Shown here piece after piece: positions 26,609 to 34,858 of a DNA stretch of 64,000 nt. How positions within the stretch are numbered: the stretch's first letter is position 1; the number at the start of each line of letters is the position of its first letter. The stretch is from Dehalobacter alkaniphilus (GTDB taxonomy: Bacteria; Bacillota; Desulfitobacteriia; Desulfitobacteriales; Syntrophobotulaceae). Where the stretch lies: the NCBI GenBank assembly GCA_040500365.1, contig CP148031.1, positions 434,001 to 498,000 of the forward strand, given 5' to 3'. The position numbers and the translations under genes were made by a program. Under the pieces are notes generated by a model. That model made no database searches, was not told the DNA's origin, and saw nothing but the letters and a program-made list of their open reading frames with translations.

Positions 26609-27268
26609 ATGGACTTGACTTACGGTATCCAGACAGAGATTCCAGAAGAATTCGAGGCTAATGAATACATAGCGGATGAAGAACTAGTTGAGTTAGCAAA
26701 GATCGGTGACGCAGAAGCTCAGGAGTACTTGATCAATAAGTACAAGAATTTTGTCAGAGCAAAAGCCAGATCGTATTTCTTGATCGGTGCGGATAGGGAA
26801 GATATCATTCAAGAAGGCATGATTGGACTGTATAAAGCAATTCGTGACTTTCGTGGGGACAAGCTCTCCTCTTTCAGAGCATTTGCCGAGTTATGCATAA
26901 CTCGGCAGATTATTACAGCGATCAAGACGGCTACCAGACAAAAGCATATTCCGCTCAATTCGTACGTATCGCTGAACAAACCTATTTACGATGAGGATTC
27001 CGACAGGACGCTCTTGGATGTTATTTCTGGAAATAAGATCACGGATCCCGAGGAACTGATCATCAGCAGGGAAGAATTTGACGATATTGAAGAAAAGATG
27101 GGCGAAATTTTAAGTTCGCTCGAATGGGAAGTGCTGATGTCCTATCTTGAAGGCAAATCTTATCAGGAGATTGCCGTTGATCTCGACAGGCATGTCAAAT
27201 CCATTGACAATGCACTGCAGCGGGTCAAGCGAAAGTTGGAAAGGTATCTGGAGCACAGAGGGGCCTAA
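26609..27268 (+). CDS. sigH: RNA polymerase sigma-H factor
   Basis: Alternative sigma factor of the SigH type, which in spore-formers starts early sporulation and stationary-phase transcription. 219 residues. Region 2 is seen in YKNFVRAKARSYFLIGADREDIIQEGMIG (residues about 45-75) and region 4 in the helix-turn-helix GKSYQEIAVDLDRHVKSIDNALQRVKRKL. ATG 26609 follows GGGAGGG. It has its own promoter and lies at the classical position before the rpmG-secE-nusG cluster, here separated by about 6 kb of other genes. Confidence 0.96.
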   Translation: MDLTYGIQTEIPEEFEANEYIADEELVELAKIGDAEAQEYLINKYKNFVRAKARSYFLIGADREDIIQEGMIGLYKAIRDFRGDKLSSFRAFAELCITRQIITAIKTATRQKHIPLNSYVSLNKPIYDEDSDRTLLDVISGNKITDPEELIISREEFDDIEEKMGEILSSLEWEVLMSYLEGKSYQEIAVDLDRHVKSIDNALQRVKRKLERYLEHRGA

Positions 27269-27342
27269 AATTCCATACAATATGAATAAAATCAGACCAC
27301 TCTGTTTTGCAAATTCTTCCAGAAAAAAAATGACTTTTATTG

Positions 27343-27372
27343 TTGACAAGTGGCCGTAATCTTTGATACAAT
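27343..27372 (+). promoter_or_regulatory. Promoter of the tRNA cluster
   Basis: TTGACA (27343-27348), 18-bp spacer, TACAAT (27367-27372), 15 bp before the first tRNA. Confidence 0.8.
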
Positions 27373-27387
27373 ACGTTGGTGTCCAAT

Positions 27388-27463
27388 GCCGATGTAGCTC
27401 AATTGGTAGAGCAGCTGATTTGTAATCAGCAGGTTGCGGGTTCGAGTCCCATCGTCGGCTCCA
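27388..27463 (+). tRNA. tRNA-Thr (TGT)
   Basis: 76 nt with encoded CCA. The acceptor stem GCCGATG pairs with CGTCGGC (one G-T pair). The anticodon loop in CTGATTTGTAATCAG gives TGT. D- and T-arms are regular. Confidence 0.97.
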
Positions 27464-27471
27464 ATTGAAAT

Positions 27472-27555
27472 GGGTAGGTGGCCGAGTGGTTAAAGGCGGC
27501 AGACTGTAAATCTGTTCCGAAAGGTACGGTGGTTCGAATCCATCCCTGCCCACCA
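27472..27555 (+). tRNA. tRNA-Tyr (GTA)
   Basis: 84 nt with encoded CCA and a long variable arm, as expected for a class II tRNA-Tyr. Anticodon loop CAGACTGTAAATCTG gives GTA. Confidence 0.97.
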
Positions 27556-27597
27556 TTCTATAATTGGAGATATCGAGCTGGAACGTTAATTTAACAT

Positions 27598-27672
<75 letters not shown>

Positions 27673-27681
27673 AAGAAAGTT

Positions 27682-27710
27682 AAAGCCTTAGACAAATGTC
27701 TAAGGCTTTT
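27682..27710 (+). terminator. Intrinsic terminator after the tRNA cluster
   Basis: Stem AAAGCCTTAGAC/GTCTAAGGCTTT around an AAAT loop, followed by TTTT. Confidence 0.9.
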
Positions 27711-27722
27711 GTGTATTGTATC

Positions 27723-27910
27723 CTAGTGATTCTCTACAAACTGAATTTTTAAACCATTGGGATCAAGGATAAAGAGAAACGTGAAAAGCAAATCTCAGTG
27801 CTCGGGTCTGGATGGAGTCTTTGAACCAAGGGCAATCCAACAACTTCCTGATAAAATTTTAAAGATTCCTCCAGGTTGTTAACGTTGACCGTGGTCAAAC
27901 AAAGACCCAT
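27723..27910 (-). pseudogene. Glyoxalase/VOC-family gene remnant with internal deletion
   Basis: Read on the minus strand from ATG 27910, which has an AAAGGGGG ribosome site, the product begins MGLCLTTVNVNNLEESLKFY and continues QEVVGLPLVQRLHPDPSTEI, a typical VOC-fold N-terminus. After about residue 42 that frame is lost. The other frame then gives FILDPNGLKIQFVENH and a stop, the typical C-terminus of the same family. The central 40-45 residues are missing and the length (188 nt) is not a multiple of three. This is a deletion-and-frameshift remnant of a metal-dependent lyase of the glyoxalase type. Confidence 0.8.
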
Positions 27911-27925
27911 TTTCTTGTTCCCCCT

Positions 27926-28393
27926 TTATTTATTCATCAGACTTACATAGGCACTCAGTTCAATATCATCAATCAGGAAATTTACGACAATCGATTTCGG
28001 CACGGGTAGGGTCGCCTCACCGTTCTCACTGATCATAAGGGTCGGAGGCGAGATATCCAGATCAGTGATACCAATTTTTGTGAACTGCGTGCACGTATTA
28101 GCACAGACCATATTTCCCATTTCAGAAATTGCACTTCTGGCCATAGCATCCAGTTCAGCCACCGGCATACCCATCATCATTTTCGAGGCAAACTTTTTGG
28201 CAGCTTCAATATCCATCCCGAATAGGATCGCGCCTTTCACTGTTCCGAAAAGTGAGATATTCAGAAGAATACCGTTGTACTGAAAGGCCGCTTCTATTTT
28301 GGACACCTTGCGCCGTTCGACCGACTGGAAGCCGAGCTGCGGCAGAACTTCTGTAAAAGCAGTCAGAAGAGGATTAATGATACTTACATCCAT
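27926..28393 (-). CDS. CheX-type chemotaxis phosphatase
   Basis: CheX-family proteins dephosphorylate phospho-CheY or related response regulators. 155 residues with the characteristic single catalytic pair Glu91 and Asn94 in SEMGNMVCAN, framed by the usual MGMP and PVPKSIVV segments. Its start overlaps the end of the upstream REC-CheX gene by 10 bp, so the two are translationally coupled and probably act together. No che or flagellar genes are in the window. Confidence 0.88.
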   Translation of the reverse strand: MDVSIINPLLTAFTEVLPQLGFQSVERRKVSKIEAAFQYNGILLNISLFGTVKGAILFGMDIEAAKKFASKMMMGMPVAELDAMARSAISEMGNMVCANTCTQFTKIGITDLDISPPTLMISENGEATLPVPKSIVVNFLIDDIELSAYVSLMNK

Positions 28394-29247
28394 ATACTCG
28401 ACCCCTTCTTAAAACCAACACCCAGGAAAATATTCCCGAAGTTGGTTTCTGCTGTCACGGCATCCATTTTAAGATTCGGACTCATAATTTCGGTCCCGGT
28501 ACCGTAAAAGAGACTGGGTGGAGAAACGCTCAGACTATAAGTTTTATCGGACTTATTCAGCATCGAGCAGGCAACTCCGGCAATAATATTGGCCAATTCG
28601 GCAACCATAGCCAATACCTCTTCGCGGTTTCTATGAGCGCGTTTCAGAAGCATCTCAACAATTCTTTCCGCTGTCTCCATCGACATATCTAAGATCATAG
28701 ATCCGGAGTGGCGGCCGATCAGCCCGATAACAGCTGTAATTCCCTGGGATAAGTAATGGTCTCCAAAATTTTCGTATGAAGCAAAAGAAACGGGTGATTT
28801 GGTCATCCGGGCAATATTCTGGGTTAGAGATTCCTTAAAGGTTTCCAGACCATAGGCGAGTAGATGGTCATAATGAATATCCGGTGCTATAACGTTGTTG
28901 ATCATCTGGACCAGGTAGTCGCTGTCAACAGGTTTTTGAATGTATCCGGAAATCCCGATGCGGCGCGCTTCAGCTTCCGATTCTTCATCTTTCATCGAGC
29001 TGACAAGAATAATCTTTGCATTAGGGTCTTTTACAAAAAGGGCACGGCTGCACTCAAATCCGTCCATATCCGGCATAACAATATCCATAGTTACGATATC
29101 GGGTTTGCACCTGTCATATGTTTCGATTAAGCTGTCGTAGGAATCAGCTTCGCCAACAACTTCCAAGCCGCTGTCGCGAAGTATTTCCACAATGAGTGTT
29201 CTTGAAAACAGAGAGTCGTCAACGACCATTACTTTTATTGCACTCAT
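28384..29247 (-). CDS. Response regulator: REC domain fused to a CheX-like domain
   Basis: 288 residues. The N-terminal receiver (about 1-122) has acidic pocket D10/D11, phospho-acceptor D55 in VTMDIVMPDMDG and Lys105 in QKPVDSD. The C-terminal half is CheX-like, with E217 and N220 in AELANIIAG. ATG 29247 (MSAIKVMVVDD) is the usual receiver start; an in-frame ATG at 29265 also exists. The pair with the free CheX protein suggests a phosphorylation switch whose output is a phosphatase-type domain. The input kinase is not in the window. Confidence 0.9.
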   Translation of the reverse strand: MSAIKVMVVDDSLFSRTLIVEILRDSGLEVVGEADSYDSLIETYDRCKPDIVTMDIVMPDMDGFECSRALFVKDPNAKIILVSSMKDEESEAEARRIGISGYIQKPVDSDYLVQMINNVIAPDIHYDHLLAYGLETFKESLTQNIARMTKSPVSFASYENFGDHYLSQGITAVIGLIGRHSGSMILDMSMETAERIVEMLLKRAHRNREEVLAMVAELANIIAGVACSMLNKSDKTYSLSVSPPSLFYGTGTEIMSPNLKMDAVTAETNFGNIFLGVGFKKGSSIWM

Positions 29248-29393
29248 TTTTCGGATTACCCCCATTCAATGCCAGTACCAAGGTACTAGTCAATATGCAC
29301 TCTAAATTATAGCAAGTAATTTTTGGGATTGCTATCATTGATATGGGGTTATCAATAAATAGAACAAATTTAACAGGTCTAATTCAAAAACAA

Positions 29394-29413
29394 AGCCAGG
29401 CTGTTGCCTGGCT
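29394..29413. terminator. Bidirectional hairpin terminator near tlp
   Basis: Perfect 8-bp stem AGCCAGGC/GCCTGGCT with a TGTT loop. T-rich sequence follows on both strands (TATTTTTT on +, TTTGTTTTTG on -), so it can end the minus-strand tlp transcript. Confidence 0.75.
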
Positions 29414-29427
29414 GCTATTTTTTGGAT

Positions 29428-29655
29428 CTATTCATACTCTCTTTTTTTATCCAGGGCTTCGTCCCGGATTTCCGCCCTCATTCCGTTTAGCGCATCATGC
29501 CTCCGTTCATTCTTTCCTTTCAAATCTTTCTTACTTTTAGGATCATCAGTTTTCGCAATCATTTCATCAGCAAGCTCCATATTTTGGATCGTGTGATTAA
29601 TATTTTTTTGGATTCTGTCGACATTATCTCTGCGGTCATCCGGATTGTGTTTCAT
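29428..29655 (-). CDS. tlp: Small acid-soluble spore protein Tlp
   Basis: 75 residues. The start MKHNPDDRRDN, the NINHTIQNMELADEMI helix and the KNERRHDALNGMRAEIRDEA segment match the Tlp family, minor spore-core proteins made under sigma-G and degraded at germination. The start at 29655 has AAAGGAGG upstream on the minus strand. It shows that the organism carries late-sporulation genes. Confidence 0.9.
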   Translation of the reverse strand: MKHNPDDRRDNVDRIQKNINHTIQNMELADEMIAKTDDPKSKKDLKGKNERRHDALNGMRAEIRDEALDKKREYE

Positions 29656-29743
29656 GAATACTGTTCCTCCTTTGGTCTGCACTTGAAAAGAATTTGTTTC
29701 AGTATATTGTTTGAGGAGTGAACAAGTCTTATACCATAAAATT

Positions 29744-31024
29744 TTAAAGCAGTTTCTTTATACTGTATAAAGACCTCAAAACAAGCCAGTTCTGGGGAAA
29801 ATATCTTCCAATCGTCCAATAGCTTATGCCCCCAACCCGAAATTCTTTGGCCAGGGTCAGTTTGGCATAGATGCTTCGGGCATCTTCAAACCATACTTCG
29901 TGCTTTTTGCCGGCATCGTCGTAGTAGGTGAAATACGGAGACTGCGCTGTTGAATCATACTGGATTGCTGTCTTTTCAGTTCTGGCCAGATCTACCGCCC
30001 CGCTGTTGGAGACTGTTCTGGCGGCAGTACCGGAAACGTATGGAAGGGTCCAGTCATAGCCATAATTGGGGATACCCATAAAGATTTTCTGTCTCGGAAT
30101 AGCCGACACCGCATAGGTCAATACTTTGCGCACTTCATTTACAGGAGCGACTGCTTTGGGTGGGCTGTAGGTGTAACCCCATTCATAGGTCATTAGGATG
30201 ACGTGGTTGGCCAGAGCCCCGTGAACAGGATAGTCATGGGCTTCGTATAGCAGACCTTTTTGATCGGCAGTCAGCTTAGGAGCGAGAGCTGTCGTCACAG
30301 GATAGCCTAAAGGGCGGAGCGTATTAACGATCCTTCGGAGAAAGTTGTTATAGTTTTCCCGGTCGGATGGATAGATATATTCAAAATCAATATCGAGGCC
30401 GTAATAGTTTTTTTCTCTCAGCGTTCTGATAACCTGACTGATTAAAGTATTCTGAGCAGTCTGGTTCGTCAGGATGGATCTGGCCAGCGTACTGTTGAAG
30501 CTTCCGCCCTGCTGGATATTCGTGATGACCATTAGCGGAGCTGTCCGGGCTTCTCTCGCTGCCTGAATCAGCGGTTCATCCGGAATCGTATTCAGGGTGC
30601 CATCCGCGTTGACCTGATAACTGAAGATACTAAGATATGTAAGATGGCGAAGACTTTTTCGGAGAATGTCTCTGTTAATATTCGGAAAGGCATACCCGTT
30701 CACTTCTATCGTTCCATAGCTGGCAGCCGCTGCCGGAATGGCAATAGTCTGACCAGCATAGATACGGCTCGGATCTGTTATCCGAGGATTGGCGGCGAGT
30801 AAAGCATTCACAGTTACTCCGTGTTTTTGGGCAATCAGATAAAGCGACTCACCGGCGGCAACAGTATGTGTTCCGCTACTTTCCAGAATGACCAGCGTCT
30901 GCCCGACAACTAGCTGGCTTGGATTGGTCAGTTCATTATCTGCAATCATTTTCTGGGGTGAGACCCCGTATTTGCGAGCAATGGAATAGATGCTCTGTCC
31001 TGAGCTCACAACATGAATTTTCAA
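29744..31024 (-). CDS. YaaH/SleL-type spore cortex hydrolase: two LysM plus GH18
   Basis: 426 residues. Two LysM peptidoglycan-binding repeats come first (about residues 2-47 and 50-97; IHVVSSGQSIYSIARKYG and THTVAAGESLYLIAQKHG). A glycoside hydrolase 18 domain follows, with the catalytic DxxDxDxE-type motif in YGLDIDFEYIYPS. This is the architecture of SleL/YaaH, an N-acetylglucosaminidase of spore germination. TTG 31024 is preferred, since the protein should begin MKIHVVSSG and AAAGGAAG precedes it. Confidence 0.93.
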   Translation of the reverse strand: MKIHVVSSGQSIYSIARKYGVSPQKMIADNELTNPSQLVVGQTLVILESSGTHTVAAGESLYLIAQKHGVTVNALLAANPRITDPSRIYAGQTIAIPAAAASYGTIEVNGYAFPNINRDILRKSLRHLTYLSIFSYQVNADGTLNTIPDEPLIQAAREARTAPLMVITNIQQGGSFNSTLARSILTNQTAQNTLISQVIRTLREKNYYGLDIDFEYIYPSDRENYNNFLRRIVNTLRPLGYPVTTALAPKLTADQKGLLYEAHDYPVHGALANHVILMTYEWGYTYSPPKAVAPVNEVRKVLTYAVSAIPRQKIFMGIPNYGYDWTLPYVSGTAARTVSNSGAVDLARTEKTAIQYDSTAQSPYFTYYDDAGKKHEVWFEDARSIYAKLTLAKEFRVGGISYWTIGRYFPQNWLVLRSLYSIKKLL

Positions 31025-31157
31025 GAAACACACTTCCTTTTTCATACTGTATGCTTCAGAGAAAAAAGAAGTGTTTGGAGTGCGGGTTTATTATTCGGGA
31101 TGGGTTGTGTTATCATAAGACAATAAACATAAAGAATAAACCTTAAGGAGCTGTGGA

Positions 31158-32243
31158 ATGAATATCGGAGCCAGGACGTTAAAGACAGGTCTCGCTGTGG
31201 CGGTCAGTGTTTATATCTGTATCCTTTTGGATATTGAGCCGTCTTTGTTTGCTGCGACATCGGCAGTGGTCTGTATGCAGCAATCTCTCGGCAGAAGTTT
31301 TCGAAATGCGCTGGAAGAAATTATAGTAAACATCATTGCAATTATTGTGGCTGTGGCGATCGGACTGGCCATACCGCTGCAGTTTCTGAGTATGGCACTT
31401 GCAACGATTATCCTGATTATTATTTTCACCAAAGTGATCAAAGTGCCGAATCAGATCGTTCTTGCAGTGATCTCAGCCATTTTTATCCTGGCTTCACCGC
31501 AGGAGCAGTTTTTGTCCCACGCGGTTTCACGGTCACTGGCTATCCTGATTGGTATGGTGACTGCAAATGTGATCAATTTGACGATCGCACCTCCGCGTTA
31601 CCAAAAAGTGCTTGAGGATAAATTGATTGAACTAAATAATTTTGCTGTCCGGATGTTTGTCGATGCAGTGAACCGGTATCTGTACCTGAATCTGGCTCCG
31701 GAAGAAGAAATGCGTAAAAATAAAGCGGAATTCAACAGCTTGTTTCAGGAAGCTGAGAATTTGTATGATTTATACCGCAAAGAGTGGAACGTCTTGTGGT
31801 TCGGTAAAAACAAGAAAGATCCCAAGGCCCGTAAACCATTATATAAGGAATATTTAAATTACAGCCGGGGCCTCTGGCAAAGATCACAGGACTTGCTTTT
31901 TCTTGCCGCAGAACGAAAAACCCGCCGGGAGGAAGCCAATGATCCGGCGGTGAGTCCTGAATTTGAACATGTTTTTGAAATGCTGCACAATGTGATGTTC
32001 AGTGCGACAAGCTACAATCTGCAGCTTCAGAAAAAAGTCAAGGGGGAAGAGGCAGCTCAGTTTCCCGAATTGCGTGTCTGGAGCAAACTGCACGCTATTC
32101 TGAATGAATGGCAGGAGAATACACCCTCGACAAGCTTTTACTATCATGCGCTGATTGAATTGTCTGTTGTCACCTACAGCATTCGCTGGTTTGCGAAGGA
32201 ATCCTCCCGGCTGCTGAATCTGGAGACGGAAATGAGTGTCTGA
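31158..32243 (+). CDS. Aromatic acid exporter (ArAE/DUF939) family membrane protein
   Basis: 361 residues. About six transmembrane helices in residues 8-150, beginning MNIGARTLKTGLAVAVSVYI, with the family-typical FAATSAVVCMQQSLGRSFRNA loop. A long soluble helical C-terminal half follows. Family members are related to FUSC/AaeB-type exporters; the substrate is not known. AAGGAGCT precedes the ATG. Confidence 0.88.
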   Translation: MNIGARTLKTGLAVAVSVYICILLDIEPSLFAATSAVVCMQQSLGRSFRNALEEIIVNIIAIIVAVAIGLAIPLQFLSMALATIILIIIFTKVIKVPNQIVLAVISAIFILASPQEQFLSHAVSRSLAILIGMVTANVINLTIAPPRYQKVLEDKLIELNNFAVRMFVDAVNRYLYLNLAPEEEMRKNKAEFNSLFQEAENLYDLYRKEWNVLWFGKNKKDPKARKPLYKEYLNYSRGLWQRSQDLLFLAAERKTRREEANDPAVSPEFEHVFEMLHNVMFSATSYNLQLQKKVKGEEAAQFPELRVWSKLHAILNEWQENTPSTSFYYHALIELSVVTYSIRWFAKESSRLLNLETEMSV

Positions 32244-32283
32244 AGAAGACTAGATGCAGCTTGATTTCATAGTATTGTAGGGT

Positions 32284-33099
32284 TTACGGCTGCAGGCCAA
32301 ACAGTTTTCTGCCGTTTTCCCAGAGGATTTTCTGGTTTTCCTCTTTCGTCAGGCCAAGTGATAGGAAACGCTCAAGTTCGGCTTCGGGTGACCACATTGG
32401 GTAATCCGTGCCAAACAGTACTTTATCAATGCCATGGGAGCGAATAATATCAACAGCTGTTTCTTTTTCTATTAACATCAGAGAGCTGGACGTGTCGATG
32501 TAGACATTTTGCTCAAACAGGCTGTGGTCAAAATCATCCCACAGACTCCAGCCGCCCAGATGGGCTGCAATGACCACCAAATCGGGAAACATTTTCAGAA
32601 TGTGGGCAAGTCTGTGCGGATTGGAGTAATCCGTGCGCGTATCTCCGACATGAAAAAGGATAGGCAATTTGCCTTCTGCTGCCTCGTATATAGGAAATAA
32701 AGATGGATCGTCAATGTTATATTCCTGAAAATCCGGGTGAAGCTTTAAACCTTTTAAACCGAGTGAAAGTACCCGCTCGATTTCCAGTTGAGGATTAGGA
32801 AATTCAGGATGCATGGTGCCGAAGCCGACGAACCGCGAATCGGTGCAAACACCGGCAATGAAATCGTTGATTGACTCGACTTGTTCTGTTCTCGTAGCGG
32901 TGGAGGAAATCAAAAAGCGGTTGATCCCGATGCCTGCGCCGGAAGCGATCAGATCGGAGGCGGTTCCTTTTCCAGGCTCCATATCTTGAATAAGTTCGTC
33001 GTAGAAGGACAAGATGGAATCGACTGCCCTGGGAGCTACTTTTTGCGGAAAAATATGGGCATGGGCATCAAAAATGTTTGGATAATCTGGATTGGACAT
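32284..33099 (-). CDS. Amidohydrolase family protein (PF04909-like)
   Basis: 271-residue TIM-barrel hydrolase or decarboxylase. Metal or catalytic positions are visible in FDAHAHIFP (HxH, residues 13-15), KLHPDFQEY, a LFHVGDT strand, AAHLGG and GTDYP near the C-terminus. The family acts on acid or amide substrates; which one is not readable. It is divergent from rpmG across 233 bp. Confidence 0.85.
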   Translation of the reverse strand: MSNPDYPNIFDAHAHIFPQKVAPRAVDSILSFYDELIQDMEPGKGTASDLIASGAGIGINRFLISSTATRTEQVESINDFIAGVCTDSRFVGFGTMHPEFPNPQLEIERVLSLGLKGLKLHPDFQEYNIDDPSLFPIYEAAEGKLPILFHVGDTRTDYSNPHRLAHILKMFPDLVVIAAHLGGWSLWDDFDHSLFEQNVYIDTSSSLMLIEKETAVDIIRSHGIDKVLFGTDYPMWSPEAELERFLSLGLTKEENQKILWENGRKLFGLQP

Positions 33100-33245
33100 A
33101 AGACAGACCTCTAATTCTTTTTTTATTTTCTAAGCACAGTTATGATATAATGAATAAATATCGACAATAATACAATCCTAATTCGTTCTGCCTATTTTGG
33201 CAAGAGAATTTCACAGTTTATTTGCGGCATACAAAGGAATCTTCC

Positions 33246-33274
33246 TTGACAAAGACTTTATTATTGTGTTAAAT
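33246..33274 (+). promoter_or_regulatory. Promoter of rpmG-secE-nusG
   Basis: TTGACA (33246-33251), 17-bp spacer, TTAAAT (33269-33274), 59 bp before the rpmG start. Confidence 0.75.
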
Positions 33275-33332
33275 TATTCTGTGCGACTTGTAAAATATGC
33301 AGTTTAATGCCATTGCCGGGGGGGTGTTCCGA

Positions 33333-33482
33333 ATGCGTGTTGCAATTACATTGGCTTGTACTGAGTGCAAAAACAGAAATTATCAGTCCAATAAGAATAA
33401 GAAAAATGACCCAGATCGTATAGAGATTAAAAAATATTGCAGAACTTGCAAAGCTCATACTGTTCATAAGGAAACAAAATAG
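33333..33482 (+). CDS. rpmG: 50S ribosomal protein L33
   Basis: 49 residues with both zinc-ligand pairs (Cys9, Cys12, Cys36, Cys39), so the Zn-binding C+ form. ATG 33333 (MRVAITLACTEC) is chosen; GGGGGGG lies upstream. First gene of rpmG-secE-nusG. Confidence 0.95.
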   Translation: MRVAITLACTECKNRNYQSNKNKKNDPDRIEIKKYCRTCKAHTVHKETK

Positions 33483-33520
33483 TACGAACCGGAAGAATAT
33501 TCCGTTAAGGATGTGAAGAT

Positions 33521-33772
33521 ATGGCAGTGGCAAAGAAAGCAGATACCACAGGTGCAAAAGGCGGCTTTCTTAATAGGTTTAAGAACCCCGGAAAACGGTT
33601 TGCTTTTTTTCGTGAGGTTGGGCTTGAGCTGAAAAAAGTACATTGGCCGACTCGTCAGACGTTGCTGACGTATACTGGTGTCGTGCTTGTTTCTGTGGCA
33701 ATTGTTGCTTTGTTGATTTGGATTGTAGACAGTGGCCTGACGTACGCAATGACCAACCTGCTTGGTATTTAA
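33521..33772 (+). CDS. secE: SecE, preprotein translocase subunit
   Basis: 83-residue single-span subunit that clamps SecY. The amphipathic KKVHWPTRQT motif is followed by one transmembrane helix, VVLVSVAIVALLIWIVD. The standard neighbour of nusG, which begins 49 bp later. Confidence 0.95.
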   Translation: MAVAKKADTTGAKGGFLNRFKNPGKRFAFFREVGLELKKVHWPTRQTLLTYTGVVLVSVAIVALLIWIVDSGLTYAMTNLLGI

Positions 33773-33820
33773 CAATTCATTTAACAATTGGATGAATCTT
33801 TCTTAGGAGGCTTTCGGTTA

Positions 33821-34348
33821 ATGACGAAGAACTGGTATGTTATTCACACTTATTCCGGATATGAGAACAAGGTGAAAACAAATCTGGAAAAACGCGTGGA
33901 ATCCATGAATATGGAGGATAAAATTTTTCGCGTTTTAGTTCCTATGGAAGACGAGATCGAAATAAAAAACGGCAAGAAAAAAATCTCCAAACGCAAGGTG
34001 TTTCCAGGTTACGTTCTAGTGGAGATGGACATGACTGACGACTCTTGGTATGTGGTCCGCAATACACCTGGGGTGACCGGGTTTGTAGGAAGTGGCAGCA
34101 AACCGATTCCGCTTCTGGATCAAGAGGTCGCTGTTATTTTACGCCAAATGGGACTCGAGAAAATCCGCACCAAGATTGACGTTGTTGTCGGGCAGTCTGT
34201 CCGGGTCATTTCCGGTCCGTTCAAAGACTTTATTGGTGTTGTGAAAGAAGTCCTCGAAGAAAAGCAAAAAGTCAGGGTCTCGGTTTCCATGTTTGGGAGA
34301 GAGACGCCGGTCGAACTCGAGTTTGGGCAAGTGGAAAAGCTTGACTAA
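33821..34348 (+). CDS. nusG: NusG, transcription elongation/antitermination factor
   Basis: 175 residues: an NGN domain beginning MTKNWYVIHTYSGYE and a C-terminal KOW domain with VRVISGPFKDFIGVV. The start at 33821 has TTAGGAGG upstream; an in-frame codon at 33788 is not used. Links RNA polymerase to ribosome or Rho and stands before rplK as usual. Confidence 0.96.
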   Translation: MTKNWYVIHTYSGYENKVKTNLEKRVESMNMEDKIFRVLVPMEDEIEIKNGKKKISKRKVFPGYVLVEMDMTDDSWYVVRNTPGVTGFVGSGSKPIPLLDQEVAVILRQMGLEKIRTKIDVVVGQSVRVISGPFKDFIGVVKEVLEEKQKVRVSVSMFGRETPVELEFGQVEKLD

Positions 34349-34378
34349 ATAGATATTCCACAGCAAGGAGGTGTAATT

Positions 34379-34801
34379 ATGGCAAAGAAAGTTATTGGGC
34401 TGGTAAAATTGGCAATCACCGCAGGTAAGGCAAATCCGGCACCTCCGGTTGGTCCTGCTTTGGGTCAGCACGGTGTTAATATCATGGGCTTCTGTAAAGA
34501 ATACAATGAAAGAACAAAGGATCAGGCTGGACTGATCATTCCTGCAGAGATTACGATTTATGAAGACCGTTCCTTTACTTTTGTTCTGAAGACTCCGCCG
34601 GCATCCGTATTGCTTAAGAAGGCAGCCAACATTCCGTCTGGTTCCGCTGTTCCGAACAAGCAAAAGGTTGCAAAAGTGACCAAAGATCAGGTTAGGGAAA
34701 TTGCTGAACAAAAGATGAAAGACTTAAATGCAGCAAGCATTGAAGCTGCAATGCGTATGGTCGAAGGTACTGCACGCAGTATGGGGATCGATATTGTTTG
34801 A
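34379..34801 (+). CDS. rplK: 50S ribosomal protein L11
   Basis: 140 residues. The start AKKVIGLVKLAITAGKANPAPPVGPALG is typical, with the 23S GTPase-centre RNA-binding domain at the C-terminus. AAGGAGGTG precedes the ATG. Followed by rplA. Confidence 0.97.
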   Translation: MAKKVIGLVKLAITAGKANPAPPVGPALGQHGVNIMGFCKEYNERTKDQAGLIIPAEITIYEDRSFTFVLKTPPASVLLKKAANIPSGSAVPNKQKVAKVTKDQVREIAEQKMKDLNAASIEAAMRMVEGTARSMGIDIV

Positions 34802-34814
34802 TTCCGTTGAACAA

Positions 34815-34842
34815 TGTGGGAGGGTTTGGCCCGAAGACCACA
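34815..34842 (+). promoter_or_regulatory. Possible L1-binding leader stem between rplK and rplA
   Basis: TGTGG (34815-34819) pairs with CCACA (34838-34842), with a GGG/CCC inner pairing, just before the rplA ribosome site. Ribosomal protein L1 is known to repress L11-L1 mRNAs by binding such a leader; this site is inferred from position and shape. Confidence 0.45.
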
Positions 34843-34858
34843 AGGAGGTTAAAGAAAG

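Noticed and set aside
27110..27556. 148-residue frame on the minus strand across tRNA-Thr and tRNA-Tyr
   Set aside because: It is the well-known spurious translation of tRNA genes in antisense (DSNPQPADYKSAALP-type sequence).
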